Part shown: one piece after another, positions 23,373 through 34,700 of the stretch
How the letters are laid out: every line of letters begins with the position of its first letter
Position numbering within the stretch: position 1 is the first letter of the stretch
Source: Eudromia elegans
Taxonomy: Eukaryota; Chordata; Aves; Tinamiformes; Tinamidae
Assembly (NCBI GenBank): GCA_003342815.1
Contig: PTEX01000340.1
Coordinates: 194,061-258,060 of the forward strand
Reading direction: 5' to 3'
Length of the DNA stretch: 64,000 nucleotides
Made by a program: the position numbers and the translations under genes
Notes under the pieces: generated by a model
Database searches by the model: none
What the model saw: only the letters and a program-made list of their open reading frames with translations
Told to the model about the DNA's origin: nothing

Positions 23373-23954
23373 AACTCTTACACATACACAAACACAAAGC
23401 ATCGAAAAGAAGAAAATATTAGAAGCCTGTGTGCTTTCAAAAAATACTGTATTAGAAGTCCAAGAAAATTGTATGGCAGAATTTAGAAAGAAAACAAAGT
23501 TGAAACATTCCAAAAAGAAGTCTTCACAGCTTGATGGGACATTAAGGAGTTAATCAAAAGAAAAAAGATTGTCTTCTAAAATGCAAAATGTTACCCATCA
23601 GAGGAATGAGAAAAGTTATATAATATGGCAGGTAAAATATAAATTGGAAACACAAAGCTCAAAGAGTTCTTGTAGACCTCCTTGGAAAAAAAAAAAAAAA
23701 AAACAAACTCAAGATGATATTATAAAGTAAAAGCAGGAAGTTAGCTAAAGAATTAGTATTATCTTTTGATAAGCAAAGTTTAAAAGGGCTACTGTGGGAT
23801 GAAAGAGTCATAGCAGATTTTAAGTAATGCATTCCTTGCTTTGATCTTTATGGTTTATGATACTCAGGAAATCTCCACACCACACTTTTTAGAAGAGGTA
23901 GATCAATTTGAGATACATAAAATAAATACTTGACTTAGATAGTCTTGTTATCTG
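23373..23954. other. gene-free stretch
   Basis: A-rich, with a poly-A run near 23685-23703. No gene or repeat family recognised. Confidence 0.5.
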
Positions 23955-24480
23955 TAAATATGTCAGCAGGGACAGGTAGCATCTCTCAAGAGCTCCAGAG
24001 GAACTCAGGCCTGAAGCTGTAGATCAGGCAGCCAGGACAAATGTCATGATGGTAGCCCCATGGTAGATTGCCCATATATCCAACTCTTGGCTCCACAAAG
24101 GGCTCTGGGCACTCTAGGGAACTGAAGCCCAGTGAGTCCTAGGTAGGCTGTCAATATCTTTAATAAAGAGTAATACCATGGAGTAAACTGAGTGTGGTCT
24201 GTTGGGAGCAAATGAGCATGATTTTTATGAAGGGAAAGTTGCTGGTTCTCTGTCAGGTGTCCATACACACATTGGGTAAAAGAGATATAGGGGGCATATT
24301 ACCTAAGCCTTCAAAAAGCCTTTGACAGAACCCACATAAAGTTTATTAAAGAAAATAGTTGTGACAGGATATGACGTAGAGAGAAGATAAGTTTTAGAGA
24401 GGCAGTAGGGCAAACTCACAGATGACAGGTCCATAAGCAGACTCTAAAAGACATAGGGATGTACTCCTGAGACAAAAGCT
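23955..24480 (+). mobile_element. strongly decayed LINE reverse transcriptase (CR1/L3-like)
   Basis: Several RT motifs occur in the right order but in different frames: AGTGSISQEL (like S-G-x-D-x-I-x-x-x-L) near 23963, GSGHSRELKPS near 24100 (like G-N-Y-R-P-V-S), ATGGAG at 24178 (like I-M-E), HDFYEGK at 24217 (like H-G-F-x-x-G-K) and LQKAFDRTHIKFIKEN at 24309 (like L-x-K-A-F-D-x-V-P-H-x-I-L-x-x-K-L). The spacing is near that expected, with small deletions. Divergence is much higher than for the three clear CR1 copies, so it is far older. Both ends are uncertain. Confidence 0.5.
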
Positions 24481-27400
24481 GGAGATGCTGTGGGAGCTTT
24501 ACGAGGGTGACAGACTGCAGAATGTGGCCAGTCTTGAGTGCTTGAGGCTAAACATTGGGCTAGTTGAACTGTTGTCCTGAGCTGATAGCGTGTTTCTTAG
24601 GTTCTCACCTTACTTAAGTTTAGGTTTCACCTGTGTTAAGAGCTATTGAATGTAGCAGGAAAACAGACAGCAAGTAGGTAGATGGGTTTTCAACTTTTGT
24701 GCTCTTCTAGAGATAATCTGAGTCTTGTCCTCATAACATAGAGGTCTGGAGTGACAGCTCTAGTTTCTTAAAGCAAAAGTTAAAGACAAATGGGAACAGT
24801 GGCATTTTGAGAAACCACCCAGAAAATTTAAGACAGTAAACATTATCTTTCAGAACTTTGCACTGTGATATTTACTCTGTTCTTGAATACAGACAAGGCT
24901 TAAGATTAAGGTTACATTAAGTGTGGTTGAAGAAAAGTGTACTCGTGCCATCCTGCATTGCCCTGAGTAAACTTAAGTCAACAGCTGACTGCTTTGTTGG
25001 TGATAAAACTGTAAATGTCATTATGTGGGTATCACTGATAGAAGTATGAGCCTATAAAAGGTCTTGTTGGTCTTTTTGTTGTTGTTTTGTTGTTTTTTTT
25101 TTTCCCCTTGTGTTTAGGAAATGTTTCCCAGGTGCATGTTTCCCTGAATGCATAGGGCACTCTGAGCTTGGCAAGGAGATAAGAGCTACTAGCATATGTC
25201 TTCTCAGTGAATGCACAGGGGTCTCTCAACTTTATGAGAGGTTATTTTAGCCCAGCACCCCAGGTAAGGGCCTAGAGGGGGAGGGATCCTCAAGTCGGGC
25301 TGGAGAATCTGGTCAGGTCTTGATACCAATCTCTGCTTGTCAGTGCTAGACTCTGTCCTTTATACCTATAGGGAAGGAATATGTGACTGTGCTATGGTCA
25401 TCCTCATGAGGTGATCCTTCTAGAACCTTCAGGTGAGATCCAGGAGACTATCTGCTCTTAGTTGTTGCCTGATGGTTTGGGAAAACAGTTGGCTTGAGTA
25501 ACAGAAGGACATCTGTTAGACTGAGGCTGACTACAGAAAATGAGTTTGGGATAGGGCTCAGGCCTATATGTGAAGAAGGGTCAAGGGCTTAGTTAAAAGA
25601 TATTTGTGCTAACTTAAATTTCTACAAATAAAGTATACTTGATTAAATTTACATGGTGTGGCACTAAGTGTTGTTAAGCTAAAACTAATGTTAGGGTTTT
25701 TCCTGTGTGACTGAAAAAAAATGCAGGAGAAAAAACATCTAAGTCTCTATGAATCTCTGTAATAAATGAGTTGAAAGCTGATACCAGTGCAGGCCATCAT
25801 GACTCTTAACAGGAAACTTAACTACAACAAGAATGGATATATTTGCAGAAAATGAAGATGCTTCACAGAAGAGAGACTGAAGAAGCACCTATTTTACTCC
25901 ACCTCACTCTCTTTCATCTCTTTACTCCACTTCATTTCATCTTTCACTCTCTCCTTTCTTCCCCTGTACCTCCTTCTTTTCTACTGCTTTGTGGCCTCCC
26001 TGTGGATAACTAATCTTGCAAATGGGAAAATGGTATCATTCTGCTCAGTGAAAGCATAATATGAAGTTGAGCATATAAAGTTAGTTGAGTTTTGATCTCA
26101 AATTCAGCTGTGTAAAGATTTTTAATATAGGTGAAAATGATTGCATCCTGCAGGAGCATTTGAGGTGATTGAAAGTTTGGTTATAAACTTTAAGGGATAA
26201 ATAGAAAACAAAGATATTTTGTAAAAAATACTACTCAGGAAGCAGCTCAATTGTGCTGAATAGGTATCTTGGTGGGAGTATTATTTTCATACTAACAGTT
26301 TTCCCAGCTGAGGTAATTTCTGATATATTTCCTATACACAGACTACCATTATACATTCCCATTGTACCTCAGACTATCTAAGATTTCAAACTGAAATTTG
26401 GAGGAGGAGGAGGATCATGGAAAGTAAAGAGGGAATCGATCTTCTAATAAGGAAGAGTAAACTAAACTGAAAGGACCGACTTCCCATTTCTTGATGCTGG
26501 AAATCAAGAATTATCCCAGAGGCTGCTAAGTACTTTGTGTAATTTCAAAATGAGGACTTGGAGATGGAAAAGGGAGTTGTTTCTATAAGGTAGAATCAAT
26601 TAGTCCTTCCAGTTTAATCCAAGGTTTAAAATGTCTGTTATACATTTAACTGCTTTATGACTTTTTCAATTCAAATTCAGATGTGTTGATTGTGGTATGA
26701 GATTATTCCAGCTGTTTAGAAATTTGTGCTTAAATCAGAAAGAAATCTGCTGCATTCACCTGTTGGGCAATCTCTTCATGTCCCCATTGAAATATGTAGC
26801 AGTGAGATGTTAAATGGCATGCAAAGTACTTGTGGAGCTGTGATTCGTTATGCTTGTTACCTCTGACCTCTTCATAATCCGGGGCTGAAGGCATATGTTT
26901 CACCCTACTCATGATCCTTTGGTGTGGTATAAGTCTACTCAGGACTGTGTTTTATTAGCATGTTATCTCAGATTTTCCTGGTACTTGGAAAAAAAGTTGT
27001 CAACCAGATACAAAATACCAGAATATGGCAGTTCCTACAAGAACTCTTGTCCCCTGCTGAGAAATCAGAGTTTGAAGATTGTCTCATTCTTTCTTGCCCA
27101 GCATGTGTCTTTGCTCTGCAATATGAAAAATGTGTCACCTCCTTTCCTCACTGCTCTTTTCCTTGTGTGAACTTGCAGTCATGTCTGGATGCATTTGTGA
27201 CAAAATTACTAGTTTTTGCTGGCTTTCATTCTAGCTAGCTCTGAAGATCCATCCTGGATAAGTGAGAGGGAGCCATCTTCAATTACTTCTCTACTTTGAT
27301 GCACTATACAAGTGGTGTACATTAGCCAGTGACTTGCTACTTTGCTCTTGAAAGCAATCAGGTTCATACCAACGTGACTGAATTACTGAAAGAAAAAATA

Positions 27401-28342
27401 TTCAGAGAAATAGCCCTCTAACTTTTTTTCTGTGTGAGATAATTTGGGGTTTGTTTTGTTTTTCTCACTTCTGTATATATTGAGATGTTTTTGGCTAACA
27501 TACATACTCTTTAAAATACTATTATTTTCAATTGATGAAAGAAATAAAAAAGTCAAGAGTTCTTTTTTTGCCAGAGGGAAATGACATATGCCATAAATAA
27601 ACAGCTGTAGCTTCTGCTGGGTACCACAGTTCTTCACCTTAATAAATGGTAGACCTTTTTTAATGTTCCCAGTTTGAGTTGGATATGGAGAACACTGCTG
27701 CACTAAGGGAGACTTCCATTTTTCTGGACTCTTGGCAACTCTGGAGTTTCTAGAGCTAAGGAGCATGGAAAAAAGAAACAGCTTGCTTCTTCAAACAGTT
27801 GGTGAGCCAGAGGAATAAAATGTATGTACACATGGCATCAAGTGCAAAGTGGACTGCCTGCACTTTAGGCAAGTGGATGAGAGATTAAGAGTATATTCTG
27901 TTCTAAATGAGAATTCTCTCATTAAGATGATAGTAAAATATGGCAATCCAGTGGCTTTGATTTTAATGGTTGCAAGGATTTGACTAGCTTTATGGTCATT
28001 AGTTATATGACTACAATGCAGAAGTGATGATCAGCTCCTGGCAAAAAGGAAAGGAGCAAAGCAGGAGCTGCCCTATGCTGCAAGACCTTCCACGGAGTGA
28101 TAACATTCAAGGCCAAGGAAATGTCAATTAAAAATGTTGCTGTCTGTGCTGCTGATAGTGTGTTTGTTCCACTACAGGCAAAATGTGTACTACAGCTGCT
28201 GGAAGCACATTTCCAAAGAAAGCTTTGCCTCTTCCCTCAGTGCAAGCTGAATTTGCATGCTTAGCAACTTCCCCAGTATGTCCTTAGGCATCTGCCACCC
28301 TCTGTCACAACAACTGACAGGGGAAAAATATTCATCACAGCA

Positions 28343-28367
28343 GAAAACAAAACAAAACAAAACAAAC
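28343..28367 (+). repeat. (AAAAC)n simple repeat
   Basis: Four to five AAAAC units in tandem. Confidence 0.9.
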
Positions 28368-30649
28368 CCACATGTTCACCCACGTATTTTTCCTGCTTCA
28401 CCCTTCAAAAACTCTACTGAGAACATCTGTAAACATTTCCTTTCCATCCTGAAGGAGTCTCATAGCCTTGAATCAAACAGCTATAATTGCTGTATGAGAA
28501 TTTGCCCTACTGATAAATTAGCCCTCCAATGATAAGCTGCATGAGCAGGAATTTTGAAGTAATCACTCCCCAAAATTTTGGACCTTATTACAAAAGCTAG
28601 TATGTCAATAGGAAGCTAATTACACTGGTGCACTGAACTGATTGCAAAACAAGTATGAAAAGTTCAGCATCAGGCCTCACATTCCAAATTTGGTTTGAAA
28701 AATTATTGAAAAATCACTAAGAAACACCAGCTTTCAGACCATGCCGGAGCTCACTTCTGCCCGCCTGCAAAGCAGTCAAGATGAGATGTTTGGTTGAGCT
28801 TCAGAGAAATACTTGACATGCCGAGGGGAGGAAAGTAGCATAGTCATGTGTCAGAGTCTCGGCATAACAGCTGTCTCCCATCACCTGTCTAGAAAATCTG
28901 GAAATCACCCCTCTAAACCATGATTATATTTATCTCTTCTGCAAAACCATCTCTCTAATATGTACTTGGCTTCGGTGACCATGCACGCATCTAGACTTCC
29001 TTCTTTTGAGAACTGAGATTTAGGATGCTGTGACACATTGCACCAATGAGCTATATCGTAGCAACATTTGTGCTCTTGAGAGTCAACAGCCTGTGTCGCC
29101 TCCTAATTACTGCTAGTGTTCATTGTGGGAATTTGTCTCCTTCTCTTTGCTTTCTCCTTAAGTGATGATTCTGTCTGCTCTGATGTTCAGGGTCACTGGT
29201 GTGTCCTTTCTGGGAAAGAGCTATTCTTAAAGGCATCTCCCATCCCCCTTTCTTTCCTAGCACCTGCTTTAAAAGTGCATGTTGGCATTGAGCACTCATG
29301 ATACTGTAGAAACAAGAAGGTATAATTCAGAATAAATACGATTGGAACACTTTGGCTGGTGAAATGGTCTTGTGCTTGGTGATAAGTTCTCAAGGACTTA
29401 CAGAAACACAAGTTATTTTTTAATCACTTGATTTCCAGCCTGAAATTTTGGTAAGACCCTGGTGTCTGTGACTGTCGGTCGACACACTGATTTTGATTCC
29501 AAGCTTTTAAGTTCTGGTCTACCAAAGGGAATTTTTTATTTCCATACTATGCCAGGATTAAAAAATGCCACATTATGTCTTTCCTGCTTTTGATTTCACA
29601 TCTTTCCAAGGTTTTCTTTAGTTATTGCTGTTCCACTCAAATGAAATTTTTGCCTTTTGGATGACAATGTGACAATTAGTCACATTTTAAGAATAATCTC
29701 TTTGGCATAACTGATTTTAAGCTTTCCTTTTCCGTTACCAGGTGTTCTCTCTGTCTTCATCATTTCTTTAGAGATGTTGTACAGTTGCAGGTCAGCAATG
29801 AGGCCTGCGTCACTTCAGCAAATGTGAATTCACACTCTGCTAGAATCGGTATAGGCTATACACGTGCTCATTATCCACCCATGGCAGTACTTAATGTTAG
29901 TGGAAGGGAAATGAAGCCATGTTTTACAGGAGTGTTAGTGCCAAATAACGGTTTGCTTTTATAGAGCACTTCACGGCTCTCAATTGTATTGTTATTAATA
30001 ACCGCAACTGAGCTTCTCTAGGACCAAAGGGCACCTCACAGTGAAGATTTCTTCAAGCTCTTTTGAGACGTTTGAAAATCAGTGATTTGTTTTGCATACT
30101 TCTGTGATGGGTTAAGTGGATGTACCTGGTCTACCCAGGGCTGAGCCTATCTCCAGACTGTTCTAAAACTTTCCATTCGCTGCTTCTTTCACCCCATGCT
30201 TGCAGCACTTGCAGAAAGCTTTCCATGTCACAAGACAGCTCGTAACTCCTTTCTAGACATCATTGTTGCTGTGATCACGTTTTTGGGGCTTTTTGACAAC
30301 TATTTCATGTTTCCAGTGTGCTGGAGGCATCTCCTTTTTCTCAGACATTGCCAATTAGCTCTTCCACAGTTTCTTTTAAGTGGTCAGTGTCACATATTGT
30401 TAGCATTACTGCCGGGACTTTTTGACTGCTGCTCTATTGCTTTTGGTCTTCTGAGTTGCTGCTTGTATTTATGACATCCCTATTTGGAAAAAATACTAAT
30501 GGTAACTTGGTTAGGTTCCCATATTTCATTGCCTGATATATTAAGGTGAAATTAAATCTGTGGAGTTCTCCTTGCACAATCTGTGCCGTTTCTATTTTTT
30601 TTTGCTTAATTCTACCCAAATCTGCATGCATTTTCCATTTTTGCTTTTC

Positions 30650-30672
30650 ATTGGCCTACTTCGTAGGCCAAT
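30650..30672. repeat. perfect inverted repeat, 10-bp arms, 3-base loop
   Basis: ATTGGCCTAC (30650-30659) and GTAGGCCAAT (30663-30672) are exact reverse complements around TTC. Confidence 0.85.
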
Positions 30673-32349
30673 TTTGCAGACTGTCACTTGGCAAAAGACT
30701 CTGTGTTTCCCACTCTACTGTAGTTTCTGCTTCAGTCACTAGGTCTTCAGTATTTCTTCATTTATCTTTTTTTTTGCATTTTTTTCCCCATATTTCGACC
30801 ACTTTTTTTTTTTCCACCCTCCAACATTTTTCCCCTCCAACATTTCACTGAGCTTTTCAGGAGTTCTCATTTCAGTGCTTTTCTTTCCCGAGAAGTTTTC
30901 CACATCTCTCAGCTTTGCCAATTCTTGCTCATTCTGTGGATAACCATTTGTTCCATATGCAGTTTGAATTGCATTGTTTCTGGGTAATGTCATTTTTTCT
31001 TCCAGTATGGCTTTTCCCTCTTCTATCAAATCCTGTCAAGTCTGCTAAATGGGGGTTTATCACAGCACTGCCTTTCCTTTCCAGAACAGGTCCTGCCTCT
31101 GTTTTCACATGTACTCTGTATTTTCTCTGATGTCTAAAGGTTTAGGTGCTGTTTTAGAAGGAAGTTTTGGGTCATTGTATGTCTGTCTACCCAGGCTAAA
31201 GCACTGGTTAACAAGGCACAGATCTACTGTCATTTCCCTTGCCACTATTTAAGGCAGCTGAAGCTAGTGTACGTTCTACATTCAGAACAAGAGGTATAAC
31301 TTAGAATAAATCTGAATGTTCACAGTAGAAGCATCTGACTGAGTATTTTCCACTGCTGTGTCCTGTGGAGACATTTTTTGAGGCTAATTTCCGCTGAATC
31401 TCCATGGGTGTAATCCTCACGTGGTCACAGCTGGCTGGTGTGCTACTCTACCCCCCTCCCCAGCTGTCTTTTAAAGACCACGAAAGGAATGAGGATCTGA
31501 CTCGAAAACTTTTCTCTGATTGCCTTTTTTTTTTTTTCCTTTCTTCTAGAGCCTTGCTGCTATGCTATTTCCCTCTATAATGCAAAACTGCTTAAAGGAA
31601 AATTGTGTATTTCTGAGAACTGACTGTTCCCCTTACTGGGACTGTAGGAACAACACTGCAATATGATCTCCTTTGTCACAGAACTTCTAATGCCTTCTGG
31701 CTGCAGGACGTGAGCTCTGTTTCTGCTTAACAGCGCCTTCTGCCAACTTCATATTTGCTGAGTAGTGTCTTGTTCAGCAGACCAGGCTCCCGAAACCAAA
31801 AGAGGAATCGGAGTATGAGGAAGGGTAAAAGGATTAGTCCCACTGTTATAAATTTATTGCAAAAGCTTGTGCTTGAAGTGCTGAGCAATCTGTGTGAACC
31901 TGTAAGAAAAGATCCCCTTCCCCCCACCCTTGAAAACAGAAAACAGAGCATTAAGAATCTGTTCCATTAGGAACTCAGCAGGAAGGTGAAAAGTTTAAAC
32001 AACTGAAAAACAGAGTAATAGACAACAGTTGGAGATTGTGGTTCAGATGCATACGTACAAAGATATTAATGAGTGTGTTGTCAAAGACATAGTACGTCTA
32101 GTTCAGCCTTATGTAAACAGGCACAGCTTCAGGGGAATAAACCAAACTGCACCCACTTAAACTCTGAATTTATCTTTGTCTGTATCTGTACATGCATGCT
32201 GAATCTGGGTTGAGAAACCAGGGTTTTTACTTGTGTGTGTTTTGATTTATGCTGGGGTTTTTTTAAAAGTATATTCACATTTCCTTTGATCTGATCAGAG
32301 CTTAACAAGTCTAGTTTCACAGTTCTGGCACTTGGGCACTCCATAGCCC

Positions 32350-32450
32350 TCTTTTCAGATCTCGGCTCTGACATAAATCTCATGTACAGCTTAGAGCATG
32401 TCCCTTAATTATTCATTTCTTAATGGAGAAAATAACTGTCCCTTACTGCT
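32350..32450 (+). mobile_element. MIR-like SINE fragment
   Basis: TTCAGATCTCGGCTCTGACA, then GCATGTCCCTTAATT and GGAGAAAATAACTGTCCCTT follow the order of the MIR words TTCAAATCCCAGCTCTGCCA, GCAAGTCACTTAACC and GGGGATAATAATAGTACCT. MIR is a tRNA-derived core-SINE active before the split of mammals and birds, so weak identity is expected. Called from memory of the consensus; the CTCF-like site at 32707 is outside it. Confidence 0.45.
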
Positions 32451-34639
32451 CTCTGCCTGCCTCGCTTATTTAGAGTGCAAGCTATAGAGACTATGAATTC
32501 CCATTTTAGCTTATAACACGTCCAGAAAAACACAGTTCTAATCTCCGTCAATGTGGCCTGGGAAGAAGAAGAAGGAGAGAGAGTAGGTACTTCTGCAACA
32601 TAAATGATTTCCAGGTTCACCAGTTAAGGAACCAGTTAAGAATGCAGTGAAGAGCCAGTGAGCAGCCATGAGGCACATGAGCTTTCGGCCAGACTGCTGC
32701 TTAGCTTCAGCAGAGGGCAAGTACTATGTGTTTAAAGATTAAACAATAGAGCAGAGATATGTAATTATTTCCTGCTGTTTTGTGCAATGTAGACACAAAG
32801 TCAAGCTATGTCGTGTTTTTATTTATGCATTTATTTGTTTTTAAAAGAATCACTGATGATGTTCTTGTCTGCTAACCTCACTACTAGTTGCTTTTATGTG
32901 GTGCTCCCCTCTCAAGAGTCCCTGGAAAGGGGCCTTTATGTAATTATTCTGAGAAACTTCTTACATGTAATATTCGATATGACAGATACGCTTACCACAC
33001 TTTAGCTCAGAAGTCCTTTTATACCTCTCCCTCTCTTTCTCTCTCTGCATGCCTGAACACACTGACATTTTTAAGCACAGATATAGATGAAAAGACAAAG
33101 GAAGTCAGTGACTGTATATTTTGAAAGGAAGGCACCTGAAATATGGAGGAAGAATATGTGTGTTTGTTTATGTAGATTTTTGCTTCAAGTAGTCACCATA
33201 ACATTTGATTGTCAGCTTGACTTTTTTCAATGAACTGCCGAGATACATTAATCATGTAATAGTCAGATCTTAACTTGAAATCTAAAATAAATCTTGAGTA
33301 TAGGACAGAACATGTCTTTTCCTGCTGGAAGAAGTGATAGGGGGTTCTTATTCAAATTTATGAAATCACTGAGGCATCTTTTCAGCCTTCAAAAATAGTG
33401 AAAAAGTAATATGTTCTCTTTTAAAACATCAGTCTTGAGGGAGATTTTCAGGTAGGGGAAATAAACATTTTTAAAAAGAACAACCCATGTGGGTTGCCCA
33501 CCTCTTCCTGTAGCGTACAGAAGATTGTAAAATGGAAAAATCGAGATACTTGCACAGTCCTTGGACTAAATGGAATTTCAGCCTGTTTTCCACATAGAAT
33601 TGTTTGCAAGAGGAGACAATGGAAGCCACAGCATGACAGACAACAGACTTTTTTTTCCTAATTAACATTATTATGCTAGATATTTGTTTACACAAAATTC
33701 AATTTTCTGTCTCCTTATAAATCACCAGTTCATAATTTCAGAACATTATACAGTCTTCCAGATTTCTGTTCTATGCTCTGTGTTTTCACTTTGCATAGCC
33801 CAATCAAATCCTTTTGCTTAGCACAATTGGTGGGGTTTTTTTTCTTCCCTTCTTCTGAATGGGGCAACCAAACAAACAATGGCAGAATTAGAAGGAGGTT
33901 TGATAAAGCGGTTTGCGCCTTCAGTGTTCCCTGCCCCCAGCCCCAAGTTATCTGTTACTCACATGCTCTGCGGAAAACAGAAAGAAGGGACATTTAGAGT
34001 TAGGCTGTTTTCAGATTTGCTTCAGGATAGAAGGGGGACTTTATGGGTTACAGATGTGCTTATTTGATGGTTTCCTGGCGCTCTGCAGCTCTGCCATCCC
34101 CAAGCCTTCAAGTGTGCCATTACACAGCAGCGGGTGGAGCTTTTAGAGAGCCGCTCCAAGCTGTGATATGATCGCTTTAAAATCCCAGCACGGTCCTCAT
34201 GTTGTTGTTGGAGATTGGCCTTCTTTTATCACAGAAGCCCATATTTCATGTCCTTGTTCCTGTACTGCATGTTTTATCTTCTGCATAGCTGAAAGTCATA
34301 CGTGACATTTTCACATTGTTAGCGAAGATGGTCAATTCTCATAGCTATGATATCATCAAGGGGCTCTAAATCATTGCTGTAACATTATGGCAATGAAGTT
34401 CAAGCTTTTTCAAAACTTAAGTGAATCCAGGGCAATGTCTGCATCAGTAAAAGTGTGCAACAAGGCATGCAGTTAGTAGTGATGATATTCAATGCCAATG
34501 TATTTCATGTGCCATTTGAAACTCAAAGACAGAAGTTACAGTCCTCTAGAAATCCAGATGTACATGATGCCAGCATATCAATAGCTCTGCTATAATTTCT
34601 TCATTACTGTAACATTACCAGGTTTCACTCAAAACTTAT
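32451..34639. other. gene-free stretch
   Basis: AT-rich unique sequence with one weak CTCF-like motif (32707). No gene recognised. Confidence 0.5.
32707..32720 (+). promoter_or_regulatory. weak CTCF-like motif
   Basis: TCAGCAGAGGGCAA matches 12 of 14 positions of CCASYAGRKGGCRS; the first and last positions differ. Confidence 0.25.
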
Positions 34640-34700
34640 ATTTGACTATAGTAGGCACTGTGAAAGCATGGTCTCTGCCCCAAATTGCTTACAGCCATTG
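34640..34700 (+). mobile_element. second ancient amniote repeat tail
   Basis: CTATAGTAGGCACTGTGAAA, then GGTCTCTGCCCCAAATTGCT and TACAGCC match the amniote repeat order TGCTAGGCACTGTACAAA, CAGTCTCTGCCCCAAAGAGCT, TACAGTC. It covers the part just downstream of the segment seen at 8638, and probably belongs to the same or a related family. Confidence 0.5.

Larger units (their letters stand above)
24481..32349. other. 7.9-kb gene-free stretch
   Basis: AT-rich unique sequence. It contains a short AAAAC repeat (28343), a 10-bp hairpin (30650), a region with loosely open minus-strand frames (30130-31260) and a possible acceptor with a short cysteine-bearing frame (31550); the last two are discussed in findings. 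No recognised protein domain, RNA gene or clear CR1. Confidence 0.45.
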
